In this document: one piece after another, positions 22,444 to 33,300 of the stretch | Layout of the letters: each line of letters starts with the position of its first letter | How positions within the stretch are numbered: position 1 is the first letter of the stretch | From: Romanomermis culicivorax | Lineage: Eukaryota; Nematoda; Enoplea; Mermithida; Mermithidae | Direction of reading: 5' to 3' | Assembly (NCBI GenBank): GCA_963922205.1 | Contig: CAWUHX010000171.1 | Span: 248,001 to 312,000, forward strand | DNA: 64,000 bases | Notes under the pieces: model-generated | The model's database searches: none | What the model saw: only the letters and a program-made list of their open reading frames with translations | Told to the model about the DNA's origin: nothing | Program-made: the position numbers and the translations under genes

Positions 22444-24460
22444 ATGCCAATAAAATCTGCTATTTGGGACCATTTCGAGCCTTGCGACAATTCAACTAAA
22501 GAAGCAAAGTGCATTCATTGCACTAAGAGACTTTCTACTGAACAGGGATCAACAAAAGGCTCTTGGGATCACTTGGAATGCCTGCATTCAAAGCAGTTTA
22601 AAAAAGTTAAAGAAGATGAAATGGACGCAAAGAAGAAAAAAGTTGAATATGATGAAAACAGAAAATCGGTTTATAAGTTGAATGATGAGTCGGCAGAAGC
22701 AGCACCTTCTCAATTTTCATCCAAAACGTCACCATCAAATAGTCAGTCGTACTCGTCATATATTCAAAAATTTTGTGCCCCAGCAAGGCAAGTGCCTCAA
22801 GTCGATCGTCTAATTTTTACGTGGCTGGCAGATGGGATGCTGCCCTATACAACAATAGACAATCCATATTTTCGATTACTTATTGAAACAGTCAATAATT
22901 TACAGTACAAATATGCTTTGCCACACGAAGGGAAAATTCGGCTTTCTGTAGGGCCTAAAGTCATAGAAGCCGTTGAATGGAAAATCCGTCAAATTTTGAA
23001 CGATGAGGTATATATTAACAAATTTTTAGACTATATCATGATGTTCAACTACAGTACATAAATATTGTTTATCTATTTACATCATTAGGTGGAATCTTAC
23101 TGCTTTGATACTGATATGTGGATGTCACCTGCACAAACATCATATCTGAGTTTTGTTATCCACTTTGTTGATTCAAAGTGGTGTAGAAAGATGAGTGTTG
23201 TTAAGTGCAAGCCTGTTTATACCAAACATATGTCAGAAAACATCAATTTGGAAATGGAAGAAATCAGGAATGAAGAGGACCTTCCTAGAGAAAAGCTGCA
23301 CCTAGCAGTTCGTGATTCAGCTGCTAATATGGTTTTGGCAATGCACATTGGTGAAGTGGACGACGTAAACTGCTATTTACACTTACTTAATTTGATCGTA
23401 ACAAAGGGCATTTTGGATCAATGAACTATAAAAGATATGGTTGCCCGCAGGGCCGTAGCCAGGAATTTTTTTAGGGGGAGGTGGACCGAGCAAAAAAATT
23501 TTTTGTCGGCACCCAGTGCTGGAAAAATTTTCAGGTTTTTACACTTTAAAAGGCTGAAAAATTAATCTTTCCATAACAATGATAACAAATTGGAATTAAA
23601 CTAATGGATTGTAATACCTTTCTTATTTCGGTGCGGAGCGCCGAAATATTTTTCGGATTTTTGGTGTTCTAAAATGCTGGAAAATGAATAATTACAACAA
23701 TTTTTCCTAGATAGGAGCTCTAAATTTACAGTCCTAAAATGACGTTTTTATCACTTTTCAATGCGGATTGCGAAGGCTCAGGTTTCAAAATTTTTGGAAA
23801 ACACCAAACGAAGTAAGAGAATAAAATTTTAAGAAGTGATCAAAAACCTAAATTATCAGCAAAATATTGGCTCTTAATTAGTAAAAGAAGAGATGAAGTG
23901 AATCAGTTGATAGAAACTGACGAAAGTTAGCTAGTAAAGTGGAAGTAGAAATGTTAATGGCCGCGCTTGATAGGGGAAAATGACTATTATATTCTGGAGC
24001 GGCGCGAAGTGCCTGTAAATTTTGAGGGTTTGACCTTCTGAAGTTCACCACAATGCATAATTTCGGTCAAAAATGGTTTTCCCACTGTCAAAAATGGTTT
24101 TCCCAAATCAAAAATGGTTTCCCCACTGTGAGAAACATGCCCAACATTTTGTCTTGTAACTAATAAAATAAGAGATGAGGTAACTCAGTTGAATGAAACT
24201 GTTGAAGTTTAACTAGTAAGTCGAAGTAGATACAGATAATGGCTCTGCCTGATTGAAAGTAATGACTGTTGTACTCATTGACCGGCGCGAAGCACCGGAA
24301 AATTTTGAGATTTTTCTCAGTGATAGACACAAAATCGACATATGACAAAGTTCCAAGGGGGTGGCGGCCGCCCCCTCCGCCCCCCCTAAATACGGCCTTG
24401 GTTGCCCGTGCATCAACAGTTGCCCACGAGTTCACTCACAAGGGTATGATCATTCAGCAC
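22444..24460 (+). pseudogene. BED-finger hAT transposase, split by an insertion
   Basis: Exon 1 is 22444-23007: a BED zinc finger (IWDHFEPC..AKCIHCTKRL..WDHLECLHS), a linker, then FCAPARQVPQVDRLIFTWLADGMLPY. After an 81-bp GT..AG intron (23008-23088, phase 0), exon 2 from 23089 reads VESYCFDTDMWMSPAQTSYL, where the Asp of TDMW is the first hAT catalytic residue, and later KLHLAVRDSAANMVLAM. An in-frame TGA (23422-23424) sits in ILDQ*TIKDM. Element T then interrupts the frame at 23448. It resumes exactly at 24401: VAR|ASTVAHEFTHKG, and dies out by about 24460. The C-terminal dimerisation domain is missing. Confidence 0.88.
23448..24400 (+). mobile_element. Element T, non-autonomous hAT-like, inside the hAT gene
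   Basis: It begins CAGGGCCGTA and ends TACGGCCTTG (inverse CAAGGCCGTA, one mismatch). GTTGCCCG flanks it exactly at 23440-23447 and 24401-24408, and removing the insert with one GTTGCCCG restores the transposase frame. The 953-bp interior holds three copies of the GAA-loop hairpin motif (23629, 24001, 24282), tandem AAAATGGTTTTCCCA words near 24070-24120, and no coding region. Confidence 0.95.
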
Positions 24461-25344
24461 ATTGAAATTTATAATTTCGTAAAGTTTGAGGTTGAAACGA
24501 GATTTATGATAATTTTTGTAAATTCGTTTCGCAGGAAATTCCATTTTTGCTCTAGAAATCGGCCATTCAAATTCTTTCACGAACTAAAAAGTAGATAAAA
24601 ATAACCAATCTGAAAAGCTCAAACTACAAACTTGCAATGTTGATGACAAAAAAAACTGATTTTTTAAATTCCTAGCCGAGTTTTTGGGAAAAAAATTGTA
24701 GAATTTAGACGTCGAAATGTGAAATTTTTATTTCTGAGAGAAATGTTGCCCATATTTGCTCAAAAATGAACTTTCACAGGATAGAATCACAAAACTGGAA
24801 TTTTTTTTTAATAAAATTCGTTTTTAAATTTCTCAAAATTTTTAAAAATTTAGAAAATAGACTCTATAGATAACAATTTGATTCACAAGTTTTTGCATTT
24901 TGCTTAAATAGTTTCTGCAAGTTTTTTTCTATAGAATGTAGAATTTGAGTTCGAAATTCTATAACTTTTATTAATCGCAGGCAAATTTAGTATTCGATCC
25001 AAAAATTGTCATTCTAGATTCTAAAATAGAGACCCAAAATTTTTTTTGAAGTTAGTTTCTGGATTACAGAAATAAATTCTAGATGTGTTATTCAAGATTC
25101 TAGAATTGAAGATATCACCCCCCATACCTGTGATTAGGATGGAGGCTACTTGGCCGGAGACCATGTGCCCAATATTCGCTAAAATTGGGCAAAAAAGACG
25201 TCTTTTGACAAAATTTACGGCCTTTTTTCGATTTCGTTCATTAGTCACCAGGATTCACAACCACGAAATCGATATATCGATTTTTCAAAACCAAAAACTT
25301 CACACCCGATTTTTCAGGTTGTTAAAAAATGAAACAATAGATTC
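24461..25344. other. AT-rich stretch of loosely repeated TAGAATTT words
   Basis: TTTAGAATTT, TTCTAGAT and similar words recur at irregular spacing, like the better developed stretch at 31860-33000. A B-like CATACCTGTGATTAGGATGG fragment is at 25125. No coding evidence. Confidence 0.4.
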
Positions 25345-25965
25345 ATAACAACAACGAAACAAAAAAATGGAAAATAGAAACAGAAAAACAAATGACAACG
25401 ATAAAAGGAACACCAAAGAAAAAATCAGAAATGCGAAAAATGAGGAAGAAAAAACAACCAACAATAGGAAAAAACGAAAAAGAAAAAACTAAATGCAAAA
25501 CAAAAAAGAAAGTCTGACGAGAGAAAAACAAACAAAAGTTAAAACAAAACAGTAAAAAACAAAAACACGAAATAGAAAATAATGAAAAACAAAAGAAAAG
25601 CTGAATAATGGGAAGAATAAAAACAAAAAACAAATAGGAAACAAGTAAAACCAAAACATAATAAATAGCACCCGGAAGACAGAACAATAAAAAAAATACG
25701 AATGCATGAAAGAGAATAAAAACAAAAAGGCAGTAACGAGAAAAGATAAAATCATGAAGAATAAAACATAGTACAAACAAAATCAAATTTACAACAAGAA
25801 GCCATGAAAAGAAAAAGAATAAAATGCGTATGAAAATACAAAAAAAGAAGATAATATAGAGTAAGATAGGTATAAAACAAGAAAAATGAAAACAGATAAA
25901 ATGAACAAATGCACGAAAAACAAAAAAAACAAAATTTGAAATTTGAATATAAAAAAATTATGCTT
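25345..25965. repeat. Strand-asymmetric A-rich, T-poor block
   Basis: For about 620 bp the plus strand is dominated by A with G and some C, and very little T (ACAACAACGAAACAAAAAAA style). The complementary strand therefore yields long Phe/Leu/Cys open frames (25343-25786 minus), which I consider artefacts. It resembles degenerated simple sequence. Confidence 0.7.
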
Positions 25966-27059
25966 ACACAATTAACGAGACCGAAAAATGTGCACGGAAA
26001 CTCCGACTTATTGGTGTCTTTGACGGCAAAACGTCTCTACTCGAAAAAACAAGTTATTGTAGGGTGACAAAGATTTTTTCACCTGGCGAAAAGCCTGAAA
26101 AATAGAAAATCTTACGATTTCTTAGAAAATTTCAAAATTGACAAATCTCACTGCAAAAAAAATGATCTTCAGTTGAATATAGTGCACAATTGAAAATTTT
26201 AAACCTGAGGATCGATGACTCGATAAGAGCATACTGTAATTCAATACGATTGTTGATTGATGCGCAACTTCGAATTTTATAAACTTTTGAGGGTCACATT
26301 TGAAATTTTTTTCTCGATTCGTCGTAAATTTCTCTGAAATTTTCTCCACCGATTTCGAAAAATTGAAAAAGTAATTAAATGATATTATTTTATTATTACC
26401 TTAATTTTTGAGATTATATCTTTGATCGTAAAACCATTTTCAGATAAATTTCGGATAATTCGCTTTGCGCATTTGGGACATTAAAATAATCTGTGAAAAG
26501 TTAATTTTTAGATTTTAAAAGATAATAAATGATCACCTTTTAATTTAAAAAATTTTTGATTTTTTAAACTTTTTCTTTACATTAAATACTCAATTCATAA
26601 ATCAATATAAAATCTAGTGTATTATAAAATTTTTTTTAAGTTTTCCAGTTTGTAGAGCTTAAAACCCACTGTAATTGAACATTATGGAGATCCCCACAGT
26701 GAGAAAAACTGCAATGAATTGAATTATGGAACTATAGTCGATTCGATAGAAATCGATGAGCGCTATTGGAATCATTTTTAAAACACCAATTTAGGGTAGT
26801 ATTGAGTGAGTTACAATTTTAGAACTGAAAACTGTAAATTAATGTTGCTGACGTCAAAAAATTGTAAATCAGTAATTTACACCAAATCTGGCAGTGTAAT
26901 ATGCCATTCAACTGGAAATGACTTGTACGGGACGGTTTTCATCTCAAAATTGAGTTAAGTATAAAATCTACTATGACAATGTGTAAAATGTCGAAATTGA
27001 TCAATTTCCACTTTACACATCTAGTTTTTGACGTCATTCAATTAGGGAAAATGTGAAAA
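25966..27059. other. AT-rich stretch, nothing recognised
   Basis: Short frames only (26122-26349 minus). No terminal repeats found. It may include upstream introns of the gene fragment at 27060, but no exon can be supported. Confidence 0.35.
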
Positions 27060-27540
27060 AGATGAGCCTGACCTGGAAAAACCGTTTCTTATCACTTGAA
27101 AACATTGCGGACTAATTTCGAACGCCCTTTTTGACAACTGAAATAACGGTTTCGTCGGTCATATCATCGACGTTTCTGTCAGCGGCGTGCGGTTAAATTA
27201 GAATGACTTTGAATTTTCGAATAATTTTGAAACGAGGATCGTCAAAGTGAAGTTATCGGCCATTGAACTTTTTACTTCAGAAAAACTTACTCAAGATCAT
27301 GGACGCGACGGATTAATTTTTCCGACTATATTGGATCGAGATCGTCTCATGGAAATTCTTCCGATTCTTTCTTTACAGGGGATTCTGATCTGAAAAATAA
27401 CATGCTGCACCAAATTCAAGATCTTTTCTTCAATATCCATTCGCCTCAAAAAAGTTTCGATACTGCAGAATTCTTTTTTTGCAAATTTAAGTTTAGAGAC
27501 TTGTGAGAATCTTCATCGGTTCCAAATTCTAGAATCTGGA
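27060..27540 (+). pseudogene. Fragment paralogous to 31085-31930, unknown gene
   Basis: The block GACTTTGAATTTTCGAATAA and its surroundings match 31085-31430, and the following exon-like block (after TTTACAG, DSDLKNNMLHQIQDLFFN) matches 31740-31850. The first block here has several stops, while the second is open for about 45 codons. Similar order and spacing in both places suggests duplicated fragments of one gene. I recognise no domain. Confidence 0.5.
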
Positions 27541-27737
27541 TCTATGATTTTTTTCTAAATTTCGATTTGATTCTGAGAAATTCACAGATGATTTTTTAGT
27601 TTCGATCCAAGAAGCAAGACTTTTCCCTAAACTAGAATCAAAATTCACAACAGTACACCATCAGGTGAAGACTATCGTTGGGGATAAATATTTCCAGCCA
27701 AGCCACATTCCTACAGAGTACCACTGGATGATAATTT

Positions 27738-27815
27738 AAAAATTCTATTCCACAGAATGCAGTTACCGTAAACTATCTGATAAAAAATTTTAAACAGACT
27801 TGTCTCCAGAATGAG
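27738..27815 (-). repeat. Short dispersed repeat, inverse copy at 63870-63950
   Basis: The plus strand here (CAGAATGCAGTTACCGTAAA..TTGTCTCCAGAA) is the reverse complement of 63870-63950 with about 85 percent identity by eye. Kind unknown. Confidence 0.6.
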
Positions 27816-29059
27816 TTGCTAGGTTGAAAAAATAGAAACCCCTAAATAGAAAAATAAAAACCCTTGAATTATTTTAAATTCTTTCGGAAAAGCACTCAAA
27901 AAAACTAAATTTATGTGAAAAACCTAAACCTGGCATCACTGGTTGGCAACATTTCCTCCGTTTTTAAATTCGAAAAAATTATCAGCCTTCTACTAACACT
28001 ACAATATACAGTAAAGGTATGAAGTAGAAACAATAGTTCTTTAAGCCACTAGTGGAAAAAATTTCCAGGAGGAATGTCTTTTTGCGGGAAAAGTGGGAAA
28101 CGCCGGTGGGAAGAAATTTCAATAATTTCGCACGCTCCCATCCCGCTTCCAAAAAAGTCATCTGGTTCTTGTCCACATACTGCCGCGGAAAAAAGGGAAA
28201 AGTAAGTGGGAAGCAGGAATGGAATCTCGCACACAGCCCTATTAAACAGAACCTGAGGTTACTTGTACTAATCCAATCTGAGAAGAATCTGGATGTCTGT
28301 ATCAAATTGCTGATCCTCAGTCGTGCTTCAAACTGGTTACCTGGGTATTAGGGATGGGCTGGGTATCCGGATCCATGGATATCTGCTTCAGTTTTCTGAT
28401 AAAGATTTGATCCGGATCCACTAAATGAGATTTTTTTGGATCCGGGTCCGTTGAACCAAATTTTTTAAGATCTCGATACGGATCCAGATCCACTGTTGTC
28501 AATTATTAAGATCACATCATAATCGGATCTTTATTCATTATTATTCACATAAAATTTTGCAGTATTAGAATACACCAAAAATTTTCAGGCGCTTCGCGCC
28601 CGATTTCATAATTCTCTGCAATACTATTTTTCGACAAAGCGTGCTTTCTGGAGAAACATTTCCCGTAAAGGGAAAAAATGTTGGCAGTCCTCTTGTATGG
28701 AAAAGGCAAATCCTGGTTCATTTCAGAACGTCAAAATCTATTTTTCCAACTTTCTTGCAACTGTAATTTTGAACACTGAATTGAGAAGCATCATGGAACT
28801 GATTTTCAGAAATTTCGGGTTGAAGTTTTTCATATCTATAAAAGTTATGAGTAAATTTTCTTAATTTGTAAGATGATTATGAAGGACTAGAACTTGAGTC
28901 CTATTAGGAAGAAACTTTGTGCAAAAATACATAAAATATCATGGTTTTTTTCAGTGTACAAAAAAAATTTAAAAAAAACTGGATGTCAAAGACTTTTTGG
29001 CCAATCTTCGTACAGGTACAAAGAGGCTTGTACAAAAAAAACACTGCAATGGTAGCAAA

Positions 29060-29209
29060 ATTATACTTGAGAAACAGTAATTTTTCAACAGTATCACCCT
29101 TCAAACGATTTTTGATAGGGTCATAAATTTGACCAGCACCACTGAATGGCTGTTCATAGGGGACACTTTTCGCTGGTGCTAATTTAAGTTTACTTTCTAG
29201 ATGAAGCAA
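29060..29209 (-). pseudogene. hAT C-terminal dimerisation domain fragment (element U)
   Basis: The frame reads ESKLKLAPAKSVPYEQPFSG and then AGQIYDPIKNRL..VEKLLFLKYN, corresponding to the conserved (E)RLFS-aGqi..RnrL..LLFLkyN end of hAT transposases, with the usual ERLFS replaced by EQPFS. The region between this and the BED finger is deleted. Confidence 0.85.
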
Positions 29210-29415
29210 TTGTCCAGAGACGTTTGAGATTTAAGTTCATCTTTTAATTTGGTTTTTGAGTTGCTAGGTTCATTTTTTGTCTATCTTTAAAGAAAACGCA
29301 AAAATTAATTCTTTAACATAACTATACTTGTAGCAATTTGTTCCACAATTACTTCTATTTTCATTATCTTTTTTTTATTTAGCCGCAAACTGCTTATATA
29401 TTGCCAAATGTTTCC

Positions 29416-29562
29416 TCACCAAATGTTTTTCTGACATCCAGTGCCACAACCTTTTCTGGATATGTGGATTCTGCATTTATTGCACTTTGGCTTTTCTTCG
29501 TCATCTGGGGACACTGTGAAGTGGTCCCACACTCTCTTAATTAAAGAAGAACTTGAATCCAT
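29416..29562 (-). pseudogene. BED-finger N-terminus of hAT transposase (element U)
   Basis: From an ATG at 29562 the frame reads MDSSSSLIKRVWDHFTVSPD, then KCNKC, the first half of a BED zinc finger (Trp, Phe, CxxC). It stops at a TGA (29416-29418). The His-rich second half (KHLAIY) follows in a shifted frame, so a small indel has broken it. Confidence 0.75.
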
Positions 29563-29943
29563 AATTTCTGAAAAAAGTTTCCCTTTCTATTCATTTCTTT
29601 TCGGATGAAACCAATATTGATATATACATGAATACTATTTAATGAACGAAAATTATTAATTAGTATATGTGAACTATTTCAATAGATGAGAACCCCAATC
29701 AATAATAATCTATTAATCTATTGACACCAATGAATATAAATTCATACAACTGAAAAATTAGACATAATACATGTACTTATTGAAAGATAGGGATCTGCTC
29801 GGATCTGTTCCTCAAGATCCGATCCAGATCTGCTGAACCAAACTTTTTTGGATCCAGATCCGATCCAGATCCGCTGAGTCTAATTTCTCAAGATCTGGAT
29901 CCGGATCCCCTATTGTCAAAAAAGTTGATGCGACCCATGCCTA

Positions 29944-30415
29944 CACTACCAGGCGAAACTAACCGTCCATGCCAGTCGCGTCCAGGACGCGTCCGGAACG
30001 CGTCCAGGACGCGTCCGGAACGCGTCCAGAACGCGTCCTGGACGCACCCAGGACGCGAAAAGCACACTATACTGACAATAAAATTGACAGGCCATGTGCT
30101 TGTGTCACACAAAGCCAAAGAATTTTGCTGAGGCTTCCTTCTTACCTCCCTATAGAAAGCACACATTATTTACCAGATATAAATGAAAGGTCAACTGTTG
30201 TCATACTGTAGGTCAAAACAAAGTGCATATCCACTACACATTATGAAAGAACTATGATTGACAGTTATTGCAAGAATGTCAATTACTAAGAAAGATGAAA
30301 GTTTTCTTTGTGCTGCCGAAAAAGACGCGTTCCGGACGCGACCTGGACGCCACCTGGACGCCTCCAGGATGCATCTTGGACGCGAATTTTTGAGGGTTAG
30401 TTTCGCCTGATAGTG
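29944..30415 (-). mobile_element. Mariner-type MITE M2, inserted in the end of element U
   Basis: It has the same CACTACCAGGCGAAACTAAC inverted ends as M1, flanked by TA (29942-43 and 30416-17), and is inverted relative to M1. GC-rich blocks with about six tandem GGACGCGTCC-type units lie inside one end. The insertion used the last TA of U, so the 8-bp duplication of U reappears just after M2. Confidence 0.92.
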
Positions 30416-31084
30416 TACTGGGTATACCTAAGGGGTATATTTCGAAAATAAAACTTGTGTGCTACCTAGGTATTCAGGTGACCTGTTTACCCAAATATCT
30501 AACAAGATATTTTGTGGGTAAAACACTTATGTATTCCAATGTTCAGCTACTTAAATATTGTACTCATGTCGAGTAATCAAAATACCTGGGTAATGTGAGT
30601 ACTGTGTGTCAAGACTGGTAACACAAGTCATAAGATTTTCAAAGTGTGCAGCACTAATGATCAGTATCAGCTAATCACAATGTCAAGATTATTTTCTTGC
30701 AGAATTAACAATCCTCACATCAGGCTCAGGATTGGCTGATACTAAGGGACAAGCCCAGGTTCAGGAATTGCAGTATAGAAATAAAAAAATTGAGACAATA
30801 GTGCAACCCAACAGATCGAGATAGTGATAATCCTGAAGACATCGAGATTATAACAAACACTTGATACCATTGACATGTTAGTGCAACTGCTGAAACTGAT
30901 GTCACGTGCTGATCAATTTTCCCAAATGTCATGTGATTTTCATCATGCTGATATTTTATTTTGTTCACCGCTTTTTATTTTAAAATCATTTACTTTTATT
31001 CCGTTCAATTTGTTATTTTTCACATGCATTTTTCTGTTTATTGTATTTCGTTTGTTTTTGTTTCTTTTGCATGCTGGCTGCAGT

Positions 31085-31930
31085 ATGCCCCTTTAATTGA
31101 AAACATTCGACTCTTGGGAAAACGCGAAAAAATTGGGCCTTATGTCAAAAAACTCATTATTATCACCTCTGAACCTTACCGACTAATGCCAAACGCCGTT
31201 TTAATCAATGGAATAACGTTTTTGTCACGACCTTTTGGTCAAAGGCCGTGGCTACAGTTCAATGAATTTGAATTTTCGAATAATTTTCAAACGACCATCG
31301 TAAAAGCGAAATTTTATACTGATGCAGTGACATTTCCGTCGGAGCCTGGCGTGATAAATTGCCCCACAGCCGGCCTAAACGTGAAATTTCTTCTTTCAAA
31401 CCTGAAAAATTTGATTGAATGAAGATACTTTTAATTTTAAACCTTTTTGTAAGATTATGATCCATGAATAGAAAGTTGTCTCTCCACGACATAAATTGGC
31501 ATCAAAAATTTGGAATTGTAATAAAACTAACCAACCTCAAGTTGTATTGATTAGTCCTTGGGTCAGTTATGTGGATCCATTAATTGAGGTCGCTTCCAGA
31601 GAGAAGATTAGACAAAAAAATAATGATCACAGTTTAAAATTTTTAACATTTAATTACACAAAACTTATTCAAAATCAATGATGAGACAGATCAATTTTTT
31701 CATCATATCGGATCCAGATCGCCTCGTTTAAATTCTCCTGCTTCTTTCTTTCCATAGCAAAATAGCGACTCTGGGGATATGATTCAGATCTCAAAAAAAA
31801 CATGCTGCACCAAAATTAAAGACCTCTTCTCCAATTTCCAGTCACCTTGAAAAATTCGTACTGCAAATTTCCCGCGGGCAAAAGATTTGTGAGAATCTTC
31901 CTCTGTTTCAAATTCTAGAATATGGCTCTA
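31085..31930 (+). pseudogene. Gene fragment of unknown kind, better preserved paralogue
   Basis: After a possible acceptor (GCATGCTGGCTGCAG) an open stretch to 31422 reads YAPLIENIRLLGKREKIGPY..LIIITSEPYRLMPNAV.. and NEFEFSNNFQTTIVKAKFYT, ending with TGA. A second block near 31740-31850 (DSDLKKNMLHQN) matches the downstream block of the copy at 27060 but has frame breaks. No domain recognised. The upstream Phe-rich start of the frame at 30961 is probably non-coding. Confidence 0.45.
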
Positions 31931-33300
31931 AGGCTTCATACCTTTCATTCTAAACTTCGATTTGATCAGCAGTAATTCTGAGATGATTTTGGAATCTTTA
32001 AATATCAAAATTTCATTCTTGAATTCCGCTTCTATTCTTCTAATGTCCTGGGGCTATGTTCCGAAATCTATTCTATAATTGAGCCAAAAGATTTTATCCT
32101 GAAATGCAGAACTTTATATATGAAATTCAAAAAATTAACAATAAAGTCGGCTACTCAACATTCTTGATTGTGTAATTTGAGATATTGATCCCAACATTGA
32201 GCATGTCCAAAAAAAAATTTTATAATTTCTTCTCAAGATTCAAATATTTTCAACTAGGATCTAAAATTTTGTCTCATCTCTAGAATTATAATCCAGGTTG
32301 TTAGGTATTAAAATTTGATTCTGTGTTTCAGAACTTCTGTTTTATGTTTAGAATTTGAGCTCTACATCACGATCATTGACCAACTTGAATCTTACGACTG
32401 AGAATAGTTTTTTTTATGACTGAGAATATTGCCAAATTTTGACCCTGAGTTCTGCAATCTTAATTCTTGAATACATAATTTGGTTGCTGATCCGAGATTC
32501 TGACTCCAGGGTCTAAATTCGTTATTATTTATAATTTTGATCCTAAAGCCTAGAAATTGAGAGGCAAATATTTCAAGAATTTTAGATCATAAATTAGGAG
32601 AATCAGATTTTGGTCAGCAGATACTACAAAATTTGGAATGTAAATTCTACAAACAGTTAAACAGAATACTACCATTGCATCATGGATTCTTGTACTAGTT
32701 TGTTAAATTTGAACCCCAAGATATGTAGGTTTGATACCACTCCCCAAAATTACGATTCCAAATTATCAATTCTAAACTCAAAAATTTCAATCTTGGCATG
32801 TGTAAATTGTGATTTCAGATTGACGAATTTTGGCCTATGATCTGATGTTAAATTCGATGATCCGGGATATAAAATTTTGATTCCGTAGCTCCTCGGCTTT
32901 CTAAAATGTCCGTTAGGAACTGCATAACAGCGCCTCAAAACTTCAAAACTCTGATTTTCAATCTCCTAATTGAATTTCCAGATTTTAAAATCTTGACTCG
33001 TAAATTAGGTTGGAGATTTTTGGAATTCTTGGAAAAATTCTCTCTGTGCCAGACTATTCTAGGATTTTTGTCTGATCTAATGTCTTTCACAAATACAAGT
33101 ACTAGATCCTTGTAAGATTTGCATAAGGGAATGAGCGTGGATCTTATATATGACCATACAGTTATAAAGATTTTGTGTCGATCATACAACAGTCCAGATT
33201 TGGTGAATTTCGACCTAGTAAAGATCTTGCATTGCACCAGACCATGTACAGATCTTATATGGATGGCAAAGACACTACACGGACAAGTAAGGATCATGTG
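31931..33300. repeat. Degenerate TTCTAGAATTTTGATYC-rich stretch
   Basis: Variants of AATTCTAGAAT, AATTTTGATCC and GAATTTGAGCTC recur every 30-60 bases in both orientations over more than 1 kb, without exact periodicity. It may be an old satellite or simple repeat. No coding features. Confidence 0.45.

Larger units (their letters stand above)
28349..29943 (-). mobile_element. Element U: internally deleted hAT transposon
   Basis: Left end TAGGGATGGG, right end CCCATGCCTA (inverse TAGGCATGGG). Both ends contain clusters of GGATCCGGATCC-like words. The duplication CTGGGTAT lies at 28341-28348 and again at 30418-30425, displaced because MITE M2 inserted in the terminal TA of U. Inside are the N-terminal BED finger and C-terminal dimerisation domain of one hAT transposase with the middle missing, so U is a shrunken autonomous element. 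Confidence 0.92.

Noticed and set aside
3936..23424. TGA as a sense codon (altered genetic code)
   Set aside because: Other defects (TAG, frameshift, nested insertion, missing domains) show these genes are dead. CGA-to-TGA decay explains the stops more simply.
25343..25971. Long minus-strand open frames rich in Phe, Leu and Cys resembling membrane proteins
   Set aside because: They lie on the complement of an A-rich, T-poor block. Base composition alone removes stops, and frames overlap in more than one phase.
13868..30415. Shared reading frame MCAFYREVRRKPQQNS in M1 and M2
   Set aside because: Shared because the MITEs are copies. No transposase motif, and the frame runs into the GC minisatellite.
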